From positions 1 through 49,613 of the forward strand of contig JAKISR010000009.1 of the NCBI GenBank assembly GCA_021648465.1: a stretch of 49,613 bases of DNA, in the 5' to 3' direction. Within the stretch, counting starts at the first letter, position 1. Each line of letters starts with the position of its first letter. Positions 25,235-32,044 of this stretch are shown in pieces. This DNA comes from Sulfurimonas sp. GTDB lineage: Bacteria > Campylobacterota > Campylobacteria > Campylobacterales > Sulfurimonadaceae. A model generated the notes under the pieces. It was given only the letters and a program-made list of their open reading frames with translations, searched no databases and was not told the DNA's origin. Position numbers and translations under genes: made by a program.

Positions 25235-25708
25235 ATGGGTTTACCAAGAACATTTGTCGGGTTTAGCAGTACTGATATACATTACTATCGATTGATGCAG
25301 GCGTGGAAAGCAAATAAAAATATTGACTTCAATTTCACGGATTGCCAATTACAAAACGAAATAAACTCTGAAAACGAAGATTATATAAAAAGAAAATGTC
25401 GTGAGCGTATCAATATGGCAGGAAAATATGTTCTCCTTATCGGCGAAGATACAAAGAGCAAGCATAAATATGTGAGATGGGAGGCAGAAGTTGCAATAGA
25501 AAAAGAGTGTACAATTATTGGAGTTAACCTTGACGGCTCAAAGTCAATGGTTAGAAATACATGTCCACCGATAATACGCGACATTGGTGCGATATTTGTA
25601 CCCTTTTCACCAAGCATTGTTGCTTATGCAATTGAAAACTACAAAATGCACGATGACAATGAGAGCTACCACTATAAAGAAAGCGTTTATAAAGAACTGG
25701 GGTACTGA
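25235..25708 (+). CDS. TIR-like domain protein (MTH538/ThsB-like), cassette B gene 1
   Basis: This is a 157-aa single-domain protein. The N-terminus RTFVGFSSTDIHYYRLMQAWK is the first strand and helix of TIR-like proteins. KYVLLIGEDTKSKHKYVRWEAEVAIEKECTIIGVNLDG follows the MTH538/ThsB pattern, with W82-E83 or E85 as the likely catalytic region, and PPIIRDIGAIFVPFS follows. Such proteins sense infection and cleave NAD+ to make signal nucleotides, as in Thoeris. AGGAG (25224-25228) precedes the ATG. The SLATT gene begins 2 bases after its stop, so they form a two-gene unit. The family is fairly clear; the defence role is inferred. Confidence 0.82.
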   Translation: MGLPRTFVGFSSTDIHYYRLMQAWKANKNIDFNFTDCQLQNEINSENEDYIKRKCRERINMAGKYVLLIGEDTKSKHKYVRWEAEVAIEKECTIIGVNLDGSKSMVRNTCPPIIRDIGAIFVPFSPSIVAYAIENYKMHDDNESYHYKESVYKELGY

Positions 25709-25710
25709 TA

Positions 25711-26586
25711 GTGCATATGGAGGAATGTGACTATCCAGCACTATATAATGCAGCAGATAGCGCATCTTTAAACGCTCAAGCCAATTATTTCTTTGCTTTA
25801 AGACTGTACTTGTTTTTATTAATTGCAGCAGCAATCATCTCTTTTTATTGGGCAAATAATGCTTATGGTGCAATAGTATCTGCCTCGCTGTTTCTTATTA
25901 CCCTAGGTATATTGATTTGGTTGAAAATACAGAAACCAGAGGATATTTGGTACAACGGCAGGGCAGTTGCGGAATCAGTTAAAACACGTACTTGGCGTTG
26001 GATAATGAAAGCTGAGCCATATAATGAAGAAGTCCGCGAAGAGCAAGCCCAGAAAGAATTTCTGTCTGACCTAAAAGCAATTCTTAATCAAAATAGATCA
26101 TTATCTGGTTCGCTAGAATGGACTCCTGATTTAGGAGGAGCAATTTCAGATAAGATGGTTTCTATTCGGGCTTTACCATGGGAAGAAAGGTTGTCTATTT
26201 ACAAAAAAGACAGAATAGACAATCAAGCAAACTGGTATTCATTAAAGTCGCAATTCAATAAACGGCGTGCGAAGCAATGGTTCATTGGTTCCATTGTACT
26301 ACACGCAATAGCCATACTTTTTTTACTTTATAGAATTAAAGAGCCTATATCACCTCTTCCTATTGAGGTTGTGGCTACAGCCGCTAGTGCAGTCCTAACT
26401 TGGGTTCAAGCAAAAAAATATAATGAGCTAAACTCAAGTTATGCATTGGCTGCCCATGAAATAGTTCTGATTAAAGGTGAGGCTGTATCCGTTCAAGATG
26501 AGTCGCATTTATCAGAATTTGTAGTTAATAGTGAATCGGCGTTTTCAAGAGAGCATACACAGTGGGTTGCTCGTAAAAGCGTATAA
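25711..26586 (+). CDS. SLATT/DUF4231 two-hairpin membrane protein, cassette B gene 2
   Basis: This 291-aa protein has two membrane hairpins: helices at about 28-48 and 51-71, and at about 189-207 and 214-232. After the first pair comes IWYNGRAVAESVKTRTWRWIM, the conserved W-x-R-A-x-AES-K-x-W-R pattern of SLATT_3/DUF4231; the second pair resembles SLATT_1. SLATT proteins are predicted pore-forming effectors in nucleotide-signalling defence systems. The start is GTG at 25711 or ATG at 25717 (the first two codons may be extra). The stop TAA (26584-26586) lies within R'' GTATAAC of its attC, showing a compact cassette. Likely effector partner of the TIR protein. Confidence 0.82.
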   Translation: MHMEECDYPALYNAADSASLNAQANYFFALRLYLFLLIAAAIISFYWANNAYGAIVSASLFLITLGILIWLKIQKPEDIWYNGRAVAESVKTRTWRWIMKAEPYNEEVREEQAQKEFLSDLKAILNQNRSLSGSLEWTPDLGGAISDKMVSIRALPWEERLSIYKKDRIDNQANWYSLKSQFNKRRAKQWFIGSIVLHAIAILFLLYRIKEPISPLPIEVVATAASAVLTWVQAKKYNELNSSYALAAHEIVLIKGEAVSVQDESHLSEFVVNSESAFSREHTQWVARKSV

Positions 26587-26653
26587 CAAGGCGCTACACA
26601 CGGACAATTTTTCCGCTGCGCTCCAAAATTGCCGATGAGCTTGGTCGTTGTCT
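26579..26653 (+). other. attC site of cassette B
   Basis: R'' GTATAAC (26581-26587) and R' GTTGTCT (26647-26653) bound a 73-bp site. GG-CAATTTT (26602-26611) pairs with AAAATTG-CC (26625-26633), leaving an extrahelical A at 26604, as attC recombination on the bottom strand requires. GCGTATAAC (26579-26587) is the exact 9-base reverse complement of the cassette's own 5' end GTTATACGC (25211-25219), which proves the cassette limits. Confidence 0.9.
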
Positions 26654-26800
26654 GAACGCTTCGCATTCAGACAACGGCAGCGCGGGTTGAACACCCGCTT
26701 ATTATCTGCTGCATTCGCATCAGACAACAAGCGGGAGGAGCGGACAACCAAATCTGAAAATTACATTTTCATATTCGGTCGCCACTCACCCGCGCTGCCG
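26648..26800 (+). repeat. ORF-less cassette A, copy 2 (direct repeat with 25059-25211)
   Basis: The same 153-bp unit as at 25059-25211 occurs at an offset of 1589 bases. The four differences are one A/G, one adjacent pair TG/CT and one A/T. The A/G change restores GCGGGT-TGAAC-ACCCGC as a 6-bp hairpin in this copy, and the other two changes fall in the paired arms of the AT-rich hairpin. Its attC ends at R' GTTATCT (26800-26806). Confidence 0.85.
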
Positions 26801-26830
26801 TTATCTGAAAAATTATTAAGGATAAAATAA

Positions 26831-27658
26831 ATGCTCATACCTTATGATGTACATAGTTCACTTGAACAATTTAGATTTAGATTACTTGAAGATAAGCATA
26901 CTAATAATTTTTTTCAGATACATAGACACGATTATTATGAAATAGTTTATATAACAAAAGGTAATGTTAAATTTACTATAGATTTTAAAATATATAACTT
27001 AGAAGAAAATACAATATATCTAATAAAACCTGGTCAAATACATCAATGGATTGAAGATGATTTCAATAATAAATGCAAAGGTTATATTTTTCATTTTATG
27101 AAAGATTTTTTTCTATACGATGAAATGATAAATAATTTATTTGACAATGTTTCAAACCCAATAATTAAAGTAAATAATGATAGTAAAAACAATATAAATA
27201 GTTTAATTTCGATGATTAAATCAGAGTACGGTGTATACAATAAACTAACAACTCATCTATTTAGTTCCATTATAGAGTACCTATTAAGATTAAAACAATC
27301 AAAAGAAAATTTATCTTTTAAAGACAATAGAATATATTTATTAATTGGACTTATTGAACAAAATTTTAAAGAGGAAAAATCAGCACTATTTTATGCTAAT
27401 CATTTTGAATTAACAACAAAAAGATTAAATGAATTAGCAAAGATACATATTGGGAAAACCGTATCTTCCCTAATTATAGATAGAAATATTACAGAGATTA
27501 AAAGGTCTTTAATATATAGTAAATCTTCCATCAAAGGTATATCAGAAAAATTATGTTTTAAAGATATTGCTTATTTTTCAAGTTTTTTTAAACATCACAC
27601 CTCTTTTTCTCCCATTGAATTCAGAAAATTTAAAATTAAACAAATAGATAGTCCATGA
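26831..27658 (+). CDS. AraC family transcriptional regulator, cassette C gene 1
   Basis: The 275-aa protein has an N-terminal cupin-like sensor domain (HRHDYYEIVYITKGNVKFTID ... YLIKPGQIHQW, about residues 32-78). The C-terminal AraC/XylS DNA-binding domain starts near residue 175; its second helix-turn-helix contains CFKDIAYFSSFFKHHTSFSPIEFRK. It is 99 bp upstream of the MOSC gene in the same cassette and may regulate it; that is inferred from position. Base composition is strongly AT-rich, unlike cassette B, so the cassettes have different origins. The ligand is unknown. Confidence 0.88.
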   Translation: MLIPYDVHSSLEQFRFRLLEDKHTNNFFQIHRHDYYEIVYITKGNVKFTIDFKIYNLEENTIYLIKPGQIHQWIEDDFNNKCKGYIFHFMKDFFLYDEMINNLFDNVSNPIIKVNNDSKNNINSLISMIKSEYGVYNKLTTHLFSSIIEYLLRLKQSKENLSFKDNRIYLLIGLIEQNFKEEKSALFYANHFELTTKRLNELAKIHIGKTVSSLIIDRNITEIKRSLIYSKSSIKGISEKLCFKDIAYFSSFFKHHTSFSPIEFRKFKIKQIDSP

Positions 27659-27723
27659 AATACATGTACAAATTTCACAACTAATTGTAAGAATTTATCA
27701 TTGTATCTATACTGTTTTTAAAA

Positions 27724-27753
27724 TATAATACTTCAAATTTAAAATTAGGAGTT
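27724..27753 (+). promoter_or_regulatory. Promoter -10 and RBS of the MOSC gene
   Basis: TATAAT at 27724-27729 and AGGAG at 27749-27753 lie in the 99-bp gap between the AraC and MOSC genes, so the second gene of this cassette has its own promoter. The upstream half of the gap is the natural place for an AraC-type operator; no clear repeat was found there. Confidence 0.5.
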
Positions 27754-27757
27754 CACT

Positions 27758-28570
27758 ATGAACAATATCGGTTCAGTAGTATCATTATTTCGTTATCCCA
27801 TAAAGTCTATGGCAGGAGAAAAGTTAGAATCAACAATTATAAATAAAGAAGGAGTCCTCGGAGATAGAAGTTATGCTTTAATTGACACAACAACAAATAA
27901 AATTGTTAGTGCAAAAAATCCTAGAAAATGGCCAGATATTTTTAAGTATTATGCCAAATATATCAATGAACCTACAGAAAGTAATATTACTGAGGTAGAG
28001 ATTACTTTTCCAAATAACTCAACTGTAAAAAGTACACAAGAAGATATAAATCAAGTTTTATCATCTGCTTTTAATGGCACATTAAAATTAATTTCAACAA
28101 TACCTAAAAAAGTTCAATTAGAAGAATGTTTTGCTGATATTGAAGAGATTAATCAACACGGAAACGTAACAGAAGTGAATATGGCTAATGGTACTTTTTT
28201 TGACTTAGGCATAATTCATTTGTTAACAACATCAACTATTAAAAAATGTGAAGAGCTTTACGCTGATGGCAATTTTCATATAAATAGATTTAGACCAAAT
28301 ATTGTTGTCGATTTGGATTCAAAAGAGCTTGGATTTATAGAAAATGAATGGATTGGAAAAAATATAGCGATTGGTGACGAAGTAATATTAAAGATAAAAG
28401 AACCTTCTCCTAGATGTATAATGACAACATTAGAACAAGATAATTTACCAAAAGATATAAATATTCTAAAAACTATACTTAAAAATAATAATGGAAATTT
28501 AGGTATTTATGCCGATGTAGTTCAAGGCGGTAGGATTAAAAATAATGATGTAATTAAAATTATAAAATAA
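27758..28570 (+). CDS. MOSC domain protein (YcbX/mARC-like), cassette C gene 2
   Basis: The 270-aa protein has an N-terminal MOSC_N beta-barrel (VVSLFRYPIKSMAGEKL ... GVLGDRSYALID) and a C-terminal MOSC domain with INRFRPNIVVD and the molybdenum-coordinating cysteine in PSPRCIMTT. Such proteins bind sulfurated molybdenum cofactor and reduce N-hydroxylated or related compounds. There is no C-terminal ferredoxin domain as in E. coli YcbX, so a separate electron donor is needed. The stop lies 14 bases before the attC of the cassette. Confidence 0.9.
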   Translation: MNNIGSVVSLFRYPIKSMAGEKLESTIINKEGVLGDRSYALIDTTTNKIVSAKNPRKWPDIFKYYAKYINEPTESNITEVEITFPNNSTVKSTQEDINQVLSSAFNGTLKLISTIPKKVQLEECFADIEEINQHGNVTEVNMANGTFFDLGIIHLLTTSTIKKCEELYADGNFHINRFRPNIVVDLDSKELGFIENEWIGKNIAIGDEVILKIKEPSPRCIMTTLEQDNLPKDINILKTILKNNNGNLGIYADVVQGGRIKNNDVIKIIK

Positions 28571-28584
28571 AGTTAGTATTTAAT

Positions 28585-28655
28585 CGATAACAAAACGCAG
28601 GAGCCAATATTTTACCCAAGGGCGGGTAAAATATTGCTCTCCTCAAACGTTACAA
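28585..28655 (+). other. attC site of cassette C
   Basis: R'' CGATAAC (28585-28591) and R' GTTACAA (28649-28655) bound a 71-bp site. CAATATTTTACCC (28605-28617) and GGGTAAAATATTG (28624-28636) form a perfect 13-bp stem over a six-base loop, and AGGAG/CTCCT (28599-28603/28639-28643) pair outside, with unpaired C (28604) and CT (28637-28638). R'' matches the cassette's own 5' end (GTTATCTG at 26800) in six bases. Confidence 0.85.
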
Positions 28656-28685
28656 GTCAAACGCAAATTAAAAATGGAAAATTAA

Positions 28686-29385
28686 ATGAATGATAAAGAA
28701 ATTAAAAATATCTTAAATGATTTTATCAAAAGTTTGAAGATAATAGATGATGACAATAATTATAAACTAGGTACAGAAATTGAATCTATAGCCTCTGCCA
28801 AAAGAGATTCAGACAATAAAACACTTTTTTATATTTATACAAATGATTTAAAACAGATAGTTGCTAAGCCAATAGATGGCTCAGCACGACCACAATCAAT
28901 AACAACTGGATTAAAAACATTGTCTTGAAAATAATGATACTAAATATAGCGAACTTAGCAATCCTGATAATATTTATGGCAAAGCTATAATAAAATATAT
29001 TATTGAAGAGTTTTTAAATACTAATGTAATAATTTATCCAGATGATATTGAAGAGCAAAACTTATTTGAAAGCTCAAAAAAACAAATTATTGTTAATGCT
29101 TATGAACGAAATACACAAGCAAGAAAAAAGTGCATAAAATATTATGGAAATAAATGCTCAATTTGTCAATTTGACTTTAAAAAAATATATGGAGATATTG
29201 GGGAAAAATTTATCCATGTTCACCATTTAACAGAGATTTCCACTATCGCAGAAAATTATAAAATAAATCCAATCAAAGATTTAAGACCAGTTTGTCCAAA
29301 CTGCCATGCAATGTTACATAAAAGAAAACCAGCTTACACTATTGAAGAAATTCAAAATAAGCTTATTGAAAATGACTTACAATAA
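28686..29385 (+). pseudogene. Frameshifted HNH endonuclease, cassette D
   Basis: An 80-codon frame (28686-28928) ends at TGA just before a second frame with no ATG/GTG/TTG start that runs to TAA at 29383-29385. The second part is a full HNH nuclease domain: CIKYYGNKCSICQFDF, FIHVHHLTEIS and DLRPVCPNCHAMLHKRKP, with paired zinc cysteines and catalytic His. Reading TCT-T-GAA with a +1 shift near 28926 joins them into about 232 residues. It resembles McrA-like restriction nucleases; the N-terminal half has no domain that I recognise. It is either a pseudogene or frameshift-expressed. It starts 36 bases after the cassette junction. Confidence 0.75.
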
Positions 29386-29438
29386 AGCATTGGAGAGAAG
29401 TTTCCACCTTAAAAAATCATAAAATGTTAAGATTCAAC

Positions 29439-29652
29439 GAGAGTGTAAAATAAACTGTGTAAACCTTAAAAAGTAGATTCATTTGATAAACTAATCAAGT
29501 GAATTATTTACAAGGATTTACACATGAGTTTAATAAACCACGATGAACTAAAAAGACAACTTGCATCAGGAGAGCTAAAACCCGTAGAGGTTTTATATGT
29601 GAGAAAAGAAGGTGCTTATAAAAATTTAAAATCCCGTACCAACTCCCTGTAG
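29439..29652 (+). mobile_element. Possible IS256-family left-end remnant with truncated 42-aa ORF
   Basis: GAGAGTGTAAAATAAACTG followed by TGTAAACC (29439-29465) looks like an IS256-type terminal inverted repeat. An ATG ORF starts about 60 bases later (29524-29652, 42 codons, beginning MSLINHDELKRQLASGEL), the spacing and N-terminal style expected for that family, but it stops after 42 codons and no transposase core follows. The ORF itself is not recognisable beyond this. No right end was found. Low confidence; it may explain why cassette D lacks an attC. Confidence 0.3.
29456..29524. repeat. Nested imperfect inverted repeat
   Basis: TGTGTAAACCTT (29456-29467) pairs with AAGGATTTACACA (29512-29524, one extra base), and inside it GATTCATTTGAT pairs with ATCAAGTGAATT (10 of 12). 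The whole 69 nt can fold as one hairpin just ahead of the 42-aa ORF. It lacks the GTT end of an attC. Confidence 0.5.
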
Positions 29653-29660
29653 CCACTATA

Positions 29661-30119
29661 TTACTGTATCCATTTAGTAGGGTCATAACCATCAGTTGGT
29701 CGTACTACCTCTTTTAACTCTAGTTTTTTAGTAAGTATATAATTATCCAATTTTTGAAATCCAAATTTTTCATAAAATTTAATTGATGCAGGTTTATGAG
29801 ATATATCAATAGTTATTATCTCATACAGAGCTGCTGCTTCTTGTAAAAACTGCTCCATCATAAATAAGCCAATACCTTGTGATTTAAACTCTCTAAGAAT
29901 AGCTACACTTAATTTTGGTACACCATCTATCTCCCTACTCCAAATTGCACCAGCTATTTTATTATCCACTAGGGCATAAAGACCTAAATCTTTAGTAGTT
30001 AATCCATAAAATTCAGTGTAAGTATTTATGTTATCCATATTTTGTGGATATGCATATTTCGCCATATCATTAACAATTTTTTGTTCTGATGAGCGTAAAA
30101 AATATAACTCTTTTTTCAT
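29661..30119 (-). CDS. GNAT family N-acetyltransferase
   Basis: This 152-aa protein has the GNAT core: LYALVDNKIAGAIWSR (strands 2-3), LSVAILREFKSQGIGLFMMEQFLQEA with the acetyl-CoA loop (R/K-x-x-G-I-G near residue 97), and KPASIKFYEKFGFQKLDNYILTKKL at the end. The substrate is unknown. It overlaps the ABC-F gene by 4 bp and is co-transcribed with it. It lies just outside the right edge of the integron on the opposite strand, so it is probably chromosomal backbone. Confidence 0.87.
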   Translation of the reverse strand: MKKELYFLRSSEQKIVNDMAKYAYPQNMDNINTYTEFYGLTTKDLGLYALVDNKIAGAIWSREIDGVPKLSVAILREFKSQGIGLFMMEQFLQEAAALYEIITIDISHKPASIKFYEKFGFQKLDNYILTKKLELKEVVRPTDGYDPTKWIQ

Positions 30120-31948
30120 GATAAATCCTCAATGTTTTTCTCATAACTTTCATTTATTTCATCAAGTTGTGTCTGAGCCTTTTCAAAACTCTCAAACAAT
30201 TCTTCAACTTGTGCCTCTTCTTTTGATACTGTTTTTGACAACTCCATAAGTGAGGCACTATCGCCAGAATTTGATACCTCTATGAGCTCTTGATGATGAG
30301 TTTCAAGTTGTTCTTCAAGTTCCATTATCTTGGATTCAAGTTTTTCAACTTTCTTTTTTAGTGGAGATGTTAGTTTGTTTCGCTCTCTAATGAGTTGGGC
30401 TTTTAATTTTTTGTTTTCTTTGTTGTTTGATTTAGGGACAACTTTTAATTTTTCAACTATTTCATCTTCTTCCCAACCAATTTTTTCTAAAAACAGATCA
30501 TACCCACCATCAAAATAATCTGCTCCATCATTTCTAAAGATTATAAGCCTATCACAAACTCTGCGAAGTAACTCTTCGGAGTGAGTTACTATGATAACAC
30601 AACCTTTAAAGTTGTTTATAGCATTAGTAAGTGCTTCAATAGAATCCATGTCAAGGTGATTCGTAGGCTCATCAAGGAAAAGTAAATTTACATTTCTAGC
30701 TAAAATCTGTCCTAACATTACACGACTTTTTTCACCACCTGAGAGTAATGATATTTTCTTTTTAGCATTATCGCCGGTAAACATCATGCCACCACAAATG
30801 CTTCTAACACTAGCTTCACTAAGTCCTGCATTTCCAACATAAACTTCATCCATAACCGTATTATCTGGGCTTAGATGGGAGATATTTGTTTGACCAAAAT
30901 GTGCAAAGGATGTAGAAGTATGGTAGTTTACTTCACCACTAAGTTGTTTTAATTCTTTTGCTATTGTATTTAAAAGAGTTGATTTTCCTTTACCATTTTT
31001 TCCAATAATTCCAAGACATTCCCCTTTTTGTATTGTAAATGATATATCTTTAAATAGAATTTTTTCAGGCGTATAACCAAAACTTAAATTTTTCACATCA
31101 AGAAGTACTTTAGCAGGGGTCTCTTTAAAATTAAAGTTAAACTCTAAGTTATTATCAAAACCTAAGTTCTCCATCATATCCATCTTCTCTAATTGTTTCA
31201 CTTTTGATTGAGCAAGAGATGCAGTAGATGCACGAGCTTTGTTTTTTGCTATAAACTCCTCTAGCTCTTTTACTTTTTTATCTTGAGCTACTTTTTGTTT
31301 AGCATGGAGTTCATCATTTGCATTTAGTTGCTCATAAAACTTATGAGTATCACCGGCAACTATCTCTATTTTTTTTCTAACCAATCCCATAGTATGAGTA
31401 CAAACACTATCCATAAAATCTCTGTTGTGAGTAATCAGTATAACTTCACCCTCAAATGATCTTAAAAATGTTTTTAGCCAGCGAAGCGATACAATATCGA
31501 GGTAGTTGGTAGGCTCATCCAAAAGTAGTAAATTTGGCTCAGTTACAAGAAGTTTAGCTAGATTTATACGGATTTGGTATCCACCAGAAAAAGATAGAGG
31601 GTCTTTATCTAAATCTTCTTGGATAAATCCAAGTCCAAAAAGAATTTTTTCAACTCTGTAAGTATCGTATTTCATCTCATCACTAAGTGCTAGTGCTGAT
31701 TCTTCTCTAAGAGTTTTTTCACTAAAGGTAAGGTGTTGTTTAAGGGTTCCGATTTTATAATTTTTCGGGATTACTATATCTCCGCTATCAGCACTCTCTT
31801 CTTCTAAAATCAGTTTAAAAAGAGTAGATTTACCACTACCATTTCTACCAACTAAACCAATACGGTTGTACGCATTTAATTTAAAATTTAGGTTATTAAA
31901 AAGTTCTTGAGATGAGTAGTTTTTGAAAATATTTATTAGTTGTATCAT
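30116..31948 (-). CDS. ABC-F family ATPase (YheS/Uup-like)
   Basis: This cytoplasmic twin-ATPase has no membrane domain and acts on ribosomes in the ABC-F family. Walker A motifs are GRNGSGKS (about residue 35) and GKNGKGKS (about 316). Signatures are LSFSGGYQIRI and LSGGEKSRVML, and Walker B sites are LLLLDEPTNYLD and LLFLDEPTNHLD. The linker (NANDELHAKQKVAQDKKVKELEEF) and the C-terminal coiled coil (about 520-605) are typical. 610 aa. Resistance or translation-rescue function cannot be told from sequence. Confidence 0.9.
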   Translation of the reverse strand: MIQLINIFKNYSSQELFNNLNFKLNAYNRIGLVGRNGSGKSTLFKLILEEESADSGDIVIPKNYKIGTLKQHLTFSEKTLREESALALSDEMKYDTYRVEKILFGLGFIQEDLDKDPLSFSGGYQIRINLAKLLVTEPNLLLLDEPTNYLDIVSLRWLKTFLRSFEGEVILITHNRDFMDSVCTHTMGLVRKKIEIVAGDTHKFYEQLNANDELHAKQKVAQDKKVKELEEFIAKNKARASTASLAQSKVKQLEKMDMMENLGFDNNLEFNFNFKETPAKVLLDVKNLSFGYTPEKILFKDISFTIQKGECLGIIGKNGKGKSTLLNTIAKELKQLSGEVNYHTSTSFAHFGQTNISHLSPDNTVMDEVYVGNAGLSEASVRSICGGMMFTGDNAKKKISLLSGGEKSRVMLGQILARNVNLLFLDEPTNHLDMDSIEALTNAINNFKGCVIIVTHSEELLRRVCDRLIIFRNDGADYFDGGYDLFLEKIGWEEDEIVEKLKVVPKSNNKENKKLKAQLIRERNKLTSPLKKKVEKLESKIMELEEQLETHHQELIEVSNSGDSASLMELSKTVSKEEAQVEELFESFEKAQTQLDEINESYEKNIEDLS

Positions 31949-32044
31949 AATGCTCTTTTTGGTTTGTAAATATAAATCGTATTATAACAAAGTATTTATT
32001 TTAGAAGCTCAATAAAACAATTCAGCTCTAAATGAAAAAATAGG

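Larger units (their letters stand above)
23815..29385. mobile_element. Chromosomal integron: intI, attI and cassettes A1-B-A2-C-D
   Basis: The integrase on the minus strand and a plus-strand array of attC-ended units give the standard integron layout. Proposed cassette limits, from G|TT crossover points: A1 25059-25211, B 25212-26647, A2 26648-26800, C 26801-28649, D 28650 to at least 29385. Each junction has GTT followed by 4-5 bases. In A1/A2 and B the R'' of the attC is the exact reverse complement of the cassette's own 5' end. In C the match is six bases. D has no visible attC. Confidence 0.88.

Noticed and set aside
25059..25295. ORF of 78 codons beginning MSERFAFRQRQRG and its near-copy at 26648-26830, and matching minus-strand frames
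   Set aside because: They run through the attC palindromes and across cassette junctions, start at the crossover TTG, and are explained by the repeated DNA itself.
24784..29660. CRISPR array suggested by repeated palindromic DNA
   Set aside because: There are only two long copies 1.6 kb apart with genes between; the repeats are attC sites and no cas genes are present.
29504..29692. Minus-strand ORF of 62 codons
   Set aside because: It spans the hairpin and the 3' end of the GNAT gene, has no RBS and no family-like sequence.
29661..30119. GNAT gene as a resistance-type cassette of the integron
   Set aside because: It is on the opposite strand, overlaps the ABC-F gene by 4 bp and has no attC, so it belongs to the chromosomal operon.
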